Shown here piece by piece: positions 16,048 through 24,633 of a stretch of 64,000 bases of DNA. The stretch spans positions 186,001 through 250,000 of the forward strand of contig NZ_PCPZ01000001.1 in the NCBI RefSeq assembly GCF_002979865.1, given 5' to 3'. Origin of the DNA: Arthrobacter sp. MYb214. GTDB taxonomy: Bacteria; Actinomycetota; Actinomycetes; Actinomycetales; Micrococcaceae. The position numbers and the translations under genes were made by a program. Below the pieces are notes generated by a model that was not told where the DNA came from, did not search any database, and saw nothing but the letters and a program-made list of their open reading frames with translations. Within the stretch, counting starts at the first letter, position 1. The number at the start of each line of letters is the position of its first letter.

Positions 16048-19000
16048 GTGGCAGTTGAAATTCGAGCTATGCAAGACTTGGCGCAGTCAGCGATGCAGAC
16101 TTTGCGTACCCAGCGGTTGAAGCGCAAAAAGTATCGCTACTACAGCGGCTACCAAGAGCTGAACCTTGCAATTCGTGATGAAGTTCTGCATCTGGACGCT
16201 ACCGTTGCCCACCCCGTGCAATCAGTTTCGGTATTACACGGTAGCCACATCGTTCTTTCTGTTGCGCCACTTCCGGTTGATCTAGTCAAGAATGGTCACG
16301 ATGAATCCCATCGAATCCATGCTGAGATCTCTCTGGATCCCCTTCTTGATCGGTGGCAAGGCTATCGCGAACTCGCTTCCAGTGACGAAGAGCCGGAATC
16401 CAGCGTTCCTGATTCGGATGACGCAGATGACAACCAAGTGACTCTAGAAAATGACCTGTACGCCGGTACGGTTCGTCTTGCACTGACCTTCAGCTCCGAA
16501 TTCGATCAATTGCCTCCGGGAATCGCATGGTTGCAGCTAACTGAAGACGGTGAACTGCTCAGGCGCAAAGAGGTCCGGGAACGGATCGACGCCGGGGAAC
16601 TAATCCTCAACGGCCCTGTTATCGCCCACCGTATTCTGGGGCGGTTCTCGTCGACTACTTTTAGCCATGACACGGTCTATAATTCAGGCGAACGCAGCGT
16701 AGGACTTTATATCAATAAGAAGGCCGAAGTGGCTTTGGCCCTGAACCGCCCTCTACGCTTCAAATATCGAATTCGTACTGACATCACCCGGATCCACGAC
16801 GGCATGCTGTCGTTGGGCGGAGTTCTGGAAACGCAGAGCGACCGGTTGTCCTCAGTCACTTTGCAACTGGTTGGACGTAAATCGGAATTTGCAGTTGAAG
16901 TTCCAGCGGAGCTGGTTTTCGACGAAAAGCATGCAGCAAAGCGCTTTGGACGTGCTATCTACAGCTGGTCTGCAACCCTGGATTTCAAATCTGCTGACTG
17001 GGAGGCGATCGATCGTGGCGATAACTACGATCTCTATCTGCTGGCGACTTCGAATTCCAGCGGTGAGCTTGCACGCATTCGAGTGACTCGTACCCCGTTT
17101 GCCGTGCGCAGCACGACGCGTGCAGATGCGGTGACAATCGGTGAAAAGACTCTAGCGATTTCTCCGTATTTCACCTTCAAAGCAAAATCAACATCGGTGA
17201 TTCTGGAAGTGTTCGACAAAGAAGCCTTTGCCGTACTTGCTAACGCTAAACAGCGCAGTTTCCCAATCAGCCAGCCATCGGATTCGAAGCCGATTTGGAT
17301 CGTCGGCGAACTATCCTACAAGGCTCAGGACAACGGGCTGCATCTGTTCAAATACCTGCGCAAAGAACGCTCAGATATTGATGCATACTATGTCATCGAT
17401 GAGAAAGCTCCCGATTTGCGGAATTTCGATTCCATGGATCACGTCGTTTTCCATGGCAGCAAAGAACATTTTGAATTGGCTATTCGTGCGCAACGAGTCA
17501 TCGGCACGCACCATGCCGATTACTTGTACCCAACAAGGCACCATAGCTTCTCGTCGCGTTGCCGCGCTACTCGGGTGTTCTTGCAGCATGGCGTCATGGG
17601 AACCAAATGGATGGTTCCCAACTACGGCAAGAATTCACCTGGCTTTGCGACGGACCTTTTCATGGTTTCCTCTGAGCGCGAGAAGCAGTACATCGTTAAG
17701 GACTTCCTCTACTCGCCTGGCGAAGTCAAGGTCACCGGGCTATCGCGGTTCGATTCCTTGCTGGCGACGGATTTGAGTGTTAACGAGAACATGCTCCTGA
17801 TCATCCCAACGTGGCGTGATTGGTTGCAGAATGAGGAAGTTTTCCTAGAATCGGACTACCTCGAGCAATGGAAAAACCTGCTTAATTCGGCGGAACTTGC
17901 AGAATTAGTCCAGAGGTATGGCCTGGAAGTTGTTTTCTGCCTCCATCCCAACATGATGCAATTCAGGGATCATTTTGCTGGCGCGCCCGCTCGACTAATT
18001 GTCCAAGGTGAAATTGACGTCCAGGAACTAATCAAGACCGCGGCAATCATGGTCACGGATTACTCCTCAGTGAACTTTGACTTCAGCTTCCTGCACAAGC
18101 CTGTTCACTACTACCAGTTCGATCGCTCTCGCTTCTTGGGACCGAGCGGATCGCATTTGAACTTGGACGACGAATTGCCAGGCCGCATTGCCTTTGACGC
18201 AGAAACATTGCTGGATGATCTTTCACGTACCCTGCAACGAGGGAAAGCCATGGAAGACAAGTACCGCCAACGTGCTGACGTGTTCATGACCCATCGGGAC
18301 CAAAACAATTCGCAACGCATAACGGAAGAAATCGAGCGAGCCGAGCTGCGCGGCAGACCCAACGTTGGCTGGCGTGCCGAATTGCCGGTTAAGTTGAAGA
18401 ACAAGTTCCGTAGGAACAAGCGGTACTTTGACGTCATGCGCAAGCTATACAAGTTGTACAAGCTTGCTCCCATGGAAGAAGACCTCATCGTCTTCGAATC
18501 AGGTCTCGGGAATCAGTACGGCGACTCTCCTCGGTATATTTACGAGGAATTGCTGCGACAAGGTGACACACGTCGCAAGGTATGGGTTTACTCGGGAAAG
18601 CACCGCTTCTCCGATCCTTTGACGACTACCGTTAAGCGATTGTCACCGGAATATTTCTGGCACCTCGCACGGGCAAAATACTGGGTGAATAACCAGAGCT
18701 TCCCGCACTATGTGAAGCGTCGCGCGAAGGGAGTGTTCCTGCAGACCTGGCACGGAACACCACTCAAGCAGATGGCACTCGATGTTCGCGAAGTTCAAGG
18801 CCGCGATGAGGGGTATCTTGAGCGTGTTACACGAGCAACGCGCCAATGGACGCACCTCATTTCGCCTTCTCGCTACACTAGCGAAATCATGCGATCCGCC
18901 TATGCATTCTCAGGCGAAGCCGTGGAGCTTGGCTATCCCCGAAACGACATCTTGACCGGTACCGACGTTGCTGAGCAAGAAAAGCGTGTACGTGATGAGC

Positions 19001-19560
19001 TTGCGATACCCCCAGGAATCAAGACCGTACTTTACGCGCCGACATTCCGTGACGATGCGGCTTCAAGCCGCGGTAAATTCAGATTCGACCTGCCAATGGA
19101 TCTGGAGGAGTTCGACCGTCGTTTTGGCGAAGACACCATCTTGATGTTGCGCATGCATGTGCTGGTATCAAATGCCGTGTCGATTCCGGAGAGCCTGCGG
19201 CACCGCATTATCGATGTCTCGAGTCATCCAGATATTCAGGAACTGTACCTTGCTTCTGATGTATTGATTACTGATTATTCGTCGGTGTTCTTCGACTACT
19301 CGCTGTTGCGACGACCAATTATCTTCTATGCCTACGATCTGGAGAACTACCGGGACAATCTGCGTGGTTTCTATTTGGACTACGAGAGTGCGTTGCCTGG
19401 CCCAATTGTTGAAGAAGAGAGCGACCTTTGGGATGCACTATCGTCAGCCTTGGCGGGGGCTGATCTGCCAGGGGTGAATCGAGACGAATTCATTGAAAAG
19501 TTTGCCCCAAATGATGACGGACATGCCGCGCGGCGCGTTGTTGAGCGCTTCTTCAAATAA
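16048..19560 (+). CDS. Tandem CDP-glycerol glycerophosphotransferase (two catalytic domains)
   Basis: 1170 residues from a GTG at 16048 with GAAGGA 8 bases upstream. Residues 1-410 form a strand-rich region of unknown function with an acidic linker near 115-135. The first Glyphos_transf domain (about 412-775) has HG at 514-515 in LQHGVMGTKW and TDYSS at 670-674. The second (about 809-1170) has HG at 902-903 in TWHGTPLKQ and TDYSS at 1075-1079. Each set matches the catalytic His and donor-binding motifs of TagF, so both halves look active. Bacterial TagF has one such domain. The two heads may add different units or prime and extend the same chain. Probably peripheral on the inner membrane. Confidence 0.88.
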   Translation: MAVEIRAMQDLAQSAMQTLRTQRLKRKKYRYYSGYQELNLAIRDEVLHLDATVAHPVQSVSVLHGSHIVLSVAPLPVDLVKNGHDESHRIHAEISLDPLLDRWQGYRELASSDEEPESSVPDSDDADDNQVTLENDLYAGTVRLALTFSSEFDQLPPGIAWLQLTEDGELLRRKEVRERIDAGELILNGPVIAHRILGRFSSTTFSHDTVYNSGERSVGLYINKKAEVALALNRPLRFKYRIRTDITRIHDGMLSLGGVLETQSDRLSSVTLQLVGRKSEFAVEVPAELVFDEKHAAKRFGRAIYSWSATLDFKSADWEAIDRGDNYDLYLLATSNSSGELARIRVTRTPFAVRSTTRADAVTIGEKTLAISPYFTFKAKSTSVILEVFDKEAFAVLANAKQRSFPISQPSDSKPIWIVGELSYKAQDNGLHLFKYLRKERSDIDAYYVIDEKAPDLRNFDSMDHVVFHGSKEHFELAIRAQRVIGTHHADYLYPTRHHSFSSRCRATRVFLQHGVMGTKWMVPNYGKNSPGFATDLFMVSSEREKQYIVKDFLYSPGEVKVTGLSRFDSLLATDLSVNENMLLIIPTWRDWLQNEEVFLESDYLEQWKNLLNSAELAELVQRYGLEVVFCLHPNMMQFRDHFAGAPARLIVQGEIDVQELIKTAAIMVTDYSSVNFDFSFLHKPVHYYQFDRSRFLGPSGSHLNLDDELPGRIAFDAETLLDDLSRTLQRGKAMEDKYRQRADVFMTHRDQNNSQRITEEIERAELRGRPNVGWRAELPVKLKNKFRRNKRYFDVMRKLYKLYKLAPMEEDLIVFESGLGNQYGDSPRYIYEELLRQGDTRRKVWVYSGKHRFSDPLTTTVKRLSPEYFWHLARAKYWVNNQSFPHYVKRRAKGVFLQTWHGTPLKQMALDVREVQGRDEGYLERVTRATRQWTHLISPSRYTSEIMRSAYAFSGEAVELGYPRNDILTGTDVAEQEKRVRDELAIPPGIKTVLYAPTFRDDAASSRGKFRFDLPMDLEEFDRRFGEDTILMLRMHVLVSNAVSIPESLRHRIIDVSSHPDIQELYLASDVLITDYSSVFFDYSLLRRPIIFYAYDLENYRDNLRGFYLDYESALPGPIVEEESDLWDALSSALAGADLPGVNRDEFIEKFAPNDDGHAARRVVERFFK

Positions 19561-19587
19561 GGAAGACACCGCAGCTTATTGAAATTG

Positions 19588-19618
19588 TGTTGCCGGGCCT
19601 CTTGCAGGCCCGGCACCA
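19588..19618. terminator. Bidirectional hairpin between convergent glycerophosphotransferase genes
   Basis: TGCCGGGCCT at 19591-19600 pairs perfectly with 19606-19615 around a 5-base loop, and the stem extends outward with one mismatch. It lies between two convergent stop codons. There is no clear T-run on either side. Confidence 0.6.
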
Positions 19619-19636
19619 CTATGCTGCTGAAGCTGG

Positions 19637-20851
19637 CTAGTGATCAGTGACGCTGTCTTCTTGCACTAGCGCCAGCGTTTCTGCAATGAAACGTTGCATG
19701 CTGGCACCGGGAGAAACGTCGCCAAAGTAGTAATTGACCAGTCCTCGTAGCTGCGGGTTGTTGCCGGCCAAGGCTTCTCGCGCCAGCCGGCTGATTTCCG
19801 TTGCCGCCGCAACTGTAAGGGCAGGCACCTGTTGCAGCGCTGGAGATTCATCAACGGTAGCCTCGGTGGACACCGGTTGCGTCACGAACATTGGTTTCCC
19901 TGTCGCCAAAAAGTCATAAGCAACTGCGGAAATGTCAGTCACGCAAAGGTCAGCAGCCGACCACTGCCAGCCCCAGTGGGTCGAGTCATCGAAAATGAAT
20001 TGGGCTGCCGAAGTTTCGTTGTGCACCCTCAGCTGTTTTCGGATTCTTTCTACGCCTTGCCCATAGGGTTTCGCACCCAGTCCAGAACGTGGATGGGGAC
20101 GAAAAATGACGTTGAATCCACCGTCCTTGATCAGGGCGTCAATTAATTGTTCACCGTGGGATAGTACTGAGCCATAATTCATGGAAGGCCGGTCGCCTTC
20201 CCACGTTGGGGCATAGAGAAGCGTTGGCAGTTCCTTATTCAGGTCCACCGGCGACGCATAATCCACATCTATTTGCGGACGCCCAATTAACCGGCATCGC
20301 AACGAAGCGTCGAAATTGCGCAAGTGATTTACGAGGCGATCTCTAGCTGCTTCACCGGCTGAAAATACATAATCGTAGGCCTTGAGCTGGTTGGACCACA
20401 TGTAGGCTTTTTCGCTTTCGCCATGGCAGATGAAGACATGATTAGGCGCATTGAACCGCATGATTTGAAAGTTCCGGATATTTTGATTCACGTAGAACAC
20501 CACACGTAGATCCTGGGAATGCATGAATCGCTCAACATCTTCCACGGCGGGGGCGAAGTGAATCGGTAGCGGACATTCCTTGCGCAGTGACAGCGCAGTA
20601 TCAGGACTTCGCACGATGATTACCACCGGCACGAATTCTGCCAAGGCTAAAAGCGGTTCGTACCATTGCCTGATCTGGTAGGCGTTGGCCATCTCATCGG
20701 GAAAGTGCAGCGCTACCTTGTACCGGTCAGCGTCCACGGGCAGGTGACGTAGTTCTGTGGCGTGGTTCTGAATGAACTTCAGGTGTCGCCGTGTCTCAAA
20801 GCGCGATTGCACTTTCTTGACGACGCTATTGACGGTTCGTAACACTTTCAC
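19637..20851 (-). CDS. CDP-glycerol glycerophosphotransferase family protein
   Basis: 404 residues from a GTG at 20851, chosen because GAGGG lies 7 bases upstream; the frame stays open to 21001 but the added residues look non-coding. Motifs parallel the protein at 13030-14307: FICHGESEKAYM, LLYAPTWEGDRPSMNYGS, IFRPHPRSG and CVTDISAVAYDFLA. The last replaces the family's TDYSS. It is probably a paralogue acting on glycerol-phosphate polymer, but encoded on the opposite strand to the rest of the locus. Substrate and step are unknown. Divergent from the DUF177-rpmF genes across about 290 bases. Confidence 0.8.
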   Translation of the reverse strand: MKVLRTVNSVVKKVQSRFETRRHLKFIQNHATELRHLPVDADRYKVALHFPDEMANAYQIRQWYEPLLALAEFVPVVIIVRSPDTALSLRKECPLPIHFAPAVEDVERFMHSQDLRVVFYVNQNIRNFQIMRFNAPNHVFICHGESEKAYMWSNQLKAYDYVFSAGEAARDRLVNHLRNFDASLRCRLIGRPQIDVDYASPVDLNKELPTLLYAPTWEGDRPSMNYGSVLSHGEQLIDALIKDGGFNVIFRPHPRSGLGAKPYGQGVERIRKQLRVHNETSAAQFIFDDSTHWGWQWSAADLCVTDISAVAYDFLATGKPMFVTQPVSTEATVDESPALQQVPALTVAAATEISRLAREALAGNNPQLRGLVNYYFGDVSPGASMQRFIAETLALVQEDSVTDH

Positions 20852-21092
20852 AGAGAATCCCTCACCACTTAATTCGAAGCATGACCAAGCATAATTCGCT
20901 GGGCAGGCTTTCTTCGGGACGTTTGCTATAAGCCGTTTTGCGTCGCGCTCGCCCCTGGCGCTATTCCGATTCTTCTTTGAAGTCCGCGGCGCGGATTGCA
21001 AGGTCGGGAATGTTGGACTAGCAACGCGTGCAAGTAGGGATTGGCAGGTCGTCTACGATATGCTGTGGTGAGTGCAACACCGGCATCGAGCT

Positions 21093-21140
21093 CTGAAAAC
21101 TGGTTTCAGTTTGGGAACTTGGGCTACGGCAAGCTAAGAT
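21093..21140 (+). promoter_or_regulatory. Probable promoter of the DUF177-rpmF operon with upstream palindrome
   Basis: TTGGGA at 21111-21116 and TAAGAT at 21135-21140, 18 bases apart, make a reasonable housekeeping promoter with transcription expected from about 21147. Immediately upstream, 21093-21109 is a 6-bp-arm inverted repeat (CTGAAA ... TTTCAG) that could bind a regulator of the divergent genes. Confidence 0.45.
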
Positions 21141-21143
21141 GAA

Positions 21144-21794
21144 ATGTCGGACTATGTTTCTATAGGAGTCATCATTAGCGAAAAGCGTTCTGATCGATCG
21201 TCACACGGCGAACTCGATCGCAACTCGCCTCTGGTTTTTTCAACCAGGGAGCTCGGCCGTTCGCCTGGCTCAATGAAAACTCTCAATGAGCAGGTTTCGG
21301 CACCCGCAGATGTGGGAAATGCACTCATCGGTATTCGTGGAGGATCTGAGCTTGACTTAGATCTTCGCTTTGAAGCCGTGCATGAAGGAATTCTGGTATC
21401 GGGTACCGCTACAGCGCAAATCGCTGGGGAATGTGGACGATGCTTGGAGCCCATCGAGTACGACTTCGAGGCTGATATTCAAGAGCTCTTCTATTATGAA
21501 GAGAGCGAAGAATTCGAAGACGATGATGATGTGGATCAGTATTGGGTGGTCGGTGACTTGATTGACATCGATCCGGTAGTACGGAGCGCAGTGGTTACCG
21601 CCCTGCCGTTCCAGCCGGTTTGCCGGGAAGATTGCTTGGGGCTCTGCAGTGAATGCGGAATCAGTCTCAACGATGACCCTCAGCATGATCATGAGATTCT
21701 GGATCCACGTTGGGCAGCGCTAGCGCAGCTGTCCGACATTGTCGCAGAGGATGCGACAAATGATAAAACGTCAGACAAGAGAGAAGAGAAGTAG
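21144..21794 (+). CDS. DUF177 (YceD-like) protein
   Basis: DUF177 proteins are small proteins encoded directly before rpmF in most bacteria and are linked to rRNA/ribosome maturation. The conserved core begins at [17 protein letters not shown], and the family cysteines appear as CGRCLEP, and C-x3-C-x2-LC-x2-CG ([19 protein letters not shown]), probably metal binding. The coordinates use the first ATG (216 residues), but the predicted transcription start lies just downstream of it, and AGGAG at 21164-21168 is followed 5 bases later by an in-frame ATT at 21174, so the true start may be a non-standard codon. rpmF follows after 2 bases. Confidence 0.88.
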   Translation: MSDYVSIGVIISEKRSDRSSHGELDRNSPLVFSTRELGRSPGSMKTLNEQVSAPADVGNALIGIRGGSELDLDLRFEAVHEGILVSGTATAQIAGECGRCLEPIEYDFEADIQELFYYEESEEFEDDDDVDQYWVVGDLIDIDPVVRSAVVTALPFQPVCREDCLGLCSECGISLNDDPQHDHEILDPRWAALAQLSDIVAEDATNDKTSDKREEK

Positions 21795-21796
21795 TC

Positions 21797-22000
21797 GTGG
21801 CTGTTCCAAAGCGGAAGATGTCCCGTGCGAATACTCGTGCCCGCCGTTCTCAGTGGAAGGCTACCGCACCGAACCTGGTGAAGACCGTTGAAAACGGTCG
21901 CGTAACCTACAGCCTGCCTCACCAGGCTAAGGTTGTCACCGACTCGGCTGGTACCGAATTGTTCCTTGAGTACAAGGGTCGCAAGGTCGCAGACGTCTAA
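21797..22000 (+). CDS. rpmF: 50S ribosomal protein L32
   Basis: 67 residues from a GTG. The N-terminus [21 protein letters not shown] is diagnostic for L32. No cysteines are present, so this is the zinc-free form, common in actinobacteria. It is sandwiched between DUF177 and rnc with gaps of only 2 and 3 bases, the classic actinobacterial order. Confidence 0.97.
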   Translation: MAVPKRKMSRANTRARRSQWKATAPNLVKTVENGRVTYSLPHQAKVVTDSAGTELFLEYKGRKVADV

Positions 22001-22003
22001 GAC

Positions 22004-22702
22004 ATGTCTTCAAAAGAAGAACTTATGAAGCGTCTCGGAATCAATATTGATTCCGAGACGTTTCGTCTTGCATTTACCCACCGCTCATATTCCTATGAGA
22101 ACGGTGGCATTCCAACGAATGAACGCCTTGAATTCTTAGGTGATTCAATTCTTGGCTTCTGCGTTGCAGAATACCTATACGCAACTTTCCCGAATTTGCC
22201 AGAAGGCGATCTCGCGAAGCGGCGAGCGGCTATTGTCAGTACCCGCGCCTTGGCGATCATTGCCCGTGATTTGGAAGTGGGGGAGCACCTGCTCCTAGGA
22301 CGTGGGGAAGCCCAGTCCAACGGAGCCAATAAATCCTCCATTCTGGCAGACACCATGGAAGCAATTCTTGGGGCCACCTACTTGGTTCAAGGCATGGAAG
22401 CTGCGCGTTCGTTTGTGCTTCGCTTCGTCACTCCACTGCTGGAAGATCATCGGCTGCTGGGCGCGACGACTGACTGGAAAACTGTAATCCAGGAAGAAGT
22501 AGCCTCCCAAAAGCTAGGCGAGATGCACTACCAGGTCACTGGTTCCGGTCCTGACCACGCACGCACTTACCTTGCCGAACTCCGCATCGGAAACGAGGGA
22601 TACGGCCAGGGGCATGGGCCATCCAAGAAGGAAGCTGAGCAGGAAGCGGCACACAAGACTTGGCTGTTGCTGCATCCAGGTGAGCAACTACCTAAGGGAT
22701 AG
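22004..22702 (+). CDS. rnc: Ribonuclease III
   Basis: 232 residues. The catalytic domain carries the signature ERLEFLGDSILGF near residues 40-52, and the second acidic cluster in DTMEAILGATYL near 115-127. A double-stranded RNA-binding domain occupies about 160-225, ending in GPSKKEAEQEAAHKTWLLL. The enzyme processes rRNA precursors and degrades dsRNA. It starts 3 bases after rpmF and is followed after 10 bases by mutM. Confidence 0.97.
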   Translation: MSSKEELMKRLGINIDSETFRLAFTHRSYSYENGGIPTNERLEFLGDSILGFCVAEYLYATFPNLPEGDLAKRRAAIVSTRALAIIARDLEVGEHLLLGRGEAQSNGANKSSILADTMEAILGATYLVQGMEAARSFVLRFVTPLLEDHRLLGATTDWKTVIQEEVASQKLGEMHYQVTGSGPDHARTYLAELRIGNEGYGQGHGPSKKEAEQEAAHKTWLLLHPGEQLPKG

Positions 22703-22712
22703 CGTTTAGTTC

Positions 22713-23642
22713 ATGCCAGAACTGCCAGAAGTTGAAGTGGTCCGAGAAGGACTGGATAAGTGGGTTCGCACTCGAACGGTACTAACCGCTCAAGTGCTGG
22801 ACCCGCGGTCCGTCCGCCGTCATACCGACGGCGTTGAAGATTTTGAACAGACATTGAGCGGTTGCTCTATCGCTTCCGTGGTTCGCCGGGGCAAGTTCCT
22901 CTGGATGGACCTCGAAGGCCTTTCAACTCCGGCAGCATTGGTTGCCCACCTCGGCATGAGCGGCCAACTTCTTGTCGAAGAACCTGATGCTCACGATGAG
23001 AAACATCTAAAAGTCAGGCTCTCACTCAGCGAGAGATCTGATTTCCCCAGCGAACTGCGTTTCGTAGACCAGCGAATCTTTGGGGGAATGTTTATCTCCC
23101 CACTGGTTGCAACAACCGATGGGTTGCCTGCCGGAGCCGGGTCGCTAAAAGCATCGATCCCACAGGCGGCTGCTCACATTGCCCGAGACGTGATAGATCC
23201 TCACCGCAAGCCCGAAGACCTGTACGTCGCGCTTCGCAAAAAGACGACAGAACTCAAGAGAGCCATTCTGGACCAGGGGATCATTTCCGGAGTCGGCAAC
23301 ATCTATGCGGATGAAGCACTTTGGCAAGCAGGCCTTTCAGGTTTGCGCAATACTGGCACTATCAGGCGTCCAGAAGTGCAACGCCTCAATGATGCTTTGG
23401 TTGATGTGATGACACGCGCCCTCGCCGCTGGTGGTACGAGCTTCGATTCTCTGTACGTGAATGTTAACGGCGCTAGCGGTTATTTCTCCAGGTCCTTGAA
23501 CGCCTACGGGCGCGAAGGCAAAGCCTGTTTGCGTTGCAGAGAAAACGGCCGTGAATCTCTGATTAGACGTGATCCTTTTATGGGCCGTTCTTCCTACAAC
23601 TGTCCCGTGTGCCAGCCGCGACCACGCCGAACAAGACGTTAG
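22713..23642 (+). CDS. mutM: Formamidopyrimidine-DNA glycosylase
   Basis: 309 residues. The processed N-terminus PELPEVEVVREGL provides the catalytic proline and glutamate. GKFLWM holds the conserved lysine. The helix-two-turn-helix region contains GVGNIYADEALW, and the C-terminus has a CLRC ... CPVC zinc finger with the intervening Arg loop. It excises 8-oxoguanine and ring-opened purines. It is slightly longer than the usual 270-290 residues because of an insertion before the H2TH region and an Arg-rich tail. Same transcript as rnc by spacing. Confidence 0.96.
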   Translation: MPELPEVEVVREGLDKWVRTRTVLTAQVLDPRSVRRHTDGVEDFEQTLSGCSIASVVRRGKFLWMDLEGLSTPAALVAHLGMSGQLLVEEPDAHDEKHLKVRLSLSERSDFPSELRFVDQRIFGGMFISPLVATTDGLPAGAGSLKASIPQAAAHIARDVIDPHRKPEDLYVALRKKTTELKRAILDQGIISGVGNIYADEALWQAGLSGLRNTGTIRRPEVQRLNDALVDVMTRALAAGGTSFDSLYVNVNGASGYFSRSLNAYGREGKACLRCRENGRESLIRRDPFMGRSSYNCPVCQPRPRRTRR

Positions 23643-23668
23643 CTGGCACATCAGGAGCTTTCCTCAAG

Positions 23669-24484
23669 CTATGCAATCTGCGATTTGAGCACTTGTTCAT
23701 TGAACGGCGCCCAAGTGTCAACAGCCCACTGGCCAAAGCCTTTATCGGTGAGAGTCACGCAGGCCAGACGATGCTCCGGGTCTACCCAGAGGAATGTACC
23801 GGACTGACCAAAATGCCCGAAAGTGGTACCTGGATGGCTTGCGCCTGTCCAGTGCGGCGCTTTGGACGATCGGATCTCAAACCCGAGTCCCCAGTCATTC
23901 GGGTTCTGCCGGCCATAGCCGGGCAGAATTCCAGCGAGGTTCTCGAAATGCACACGCGTTGCCTCGCTCAATGTTTCTTGCGCCACGATAGTTGGGGTCA
24001 AAAGTTCGGCAGCGAATTTTGCCAGGTCGGCAGCGGTGGATCGGCCATCCTTTGCGCAGCTGCCGGCAATTTCTGTATCAGCCATCCCCAGGGGAGCGAA
24101 GACCGCTTCCTGGGCATACTGGGCCATGCTGATTCTGGTCTGTTGTTCCAGATGCTCTGCGAGCTTTTCAAAGCCGTAGTTGGAGTATCCGCGTTTAGTC
24201 CCTACAGCAAAGCGGATGGTTTCCGAATCAAAATCGTAGCCTGCGGTGTGCGCCAACAGGTGGTGCACGGTTGAACCCTCTGGCCCTGCAGGGTCTTCGA
24301 GGGTGATGGCTTCTTCTTCCAGAGCAACCAAGAACGTGTAGGCACTGAGCAACTTGGTCACCGAAGCCAAGGGGTAAACACGTGCAGTATCGCCGTGCTG
24401 GTCAACGATTGCACCATTGCCGTTCACCACCACGGATACCGCGTTGTCACTTGGCCACTGGTCAATCTGCGTCAGAATGCTCAT
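23669..24484 (-). CDS. Beta-lactamase-fold serine hydrolase
   Basis: 271 residues from the ATG at 24484 with GAGGG about 12 bases upstream; a GTG at 24568 would add 28 doubtful residues. The class C/esterase motifs are visible: SVTK at 41-44 (nucleophile and Lys), YSN at 100-102, and HFG at 224-226 in place of KTG. There is no signal peptide, so it is probably cytoplasmic and more likely an esterase or peptidase than a resistance enzyme. Convergent with mutM and divergent from smc. Confidence 0.85.
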   Translation of the reverse strand: MSILTQIDQWPSDNAVSVVVNGNGAIVDQHGDTARVYPLASVTKLLSAYTFLVALEEEAITLEDPAGPEGSTVHHLLAHTAGYDFDSETIRFAVGTKRGYSNYGFEKLAEHLEQQTRISMAQYAQEAVFAPLGMADTEIAGSCAKDGRSTAADLAKFAAELLTPTIVAQETLSEATRVHFENLAGILPGYGRQNPNDWGLGFEIRSSKAPHWTGASHPGTTFGHFGQSGTFLWVDPEHRLACVTLTDKGFGQWAVDTWAPFNEQVLKSQIA

Positions 24485-24633
24485 AGAATGATCTATCCCT
24501 CGATTTTCTTCCTCGGATTTTGCGAGCACAACCAGATAATCCCCAGTGCGCTTCGCTAGAATTGCCACAAGGATTGGGTTTGATTGCCCAACCCAACTTT
24601 AGCGATTTGGCCCAAACATAGGAACTTCACGCC

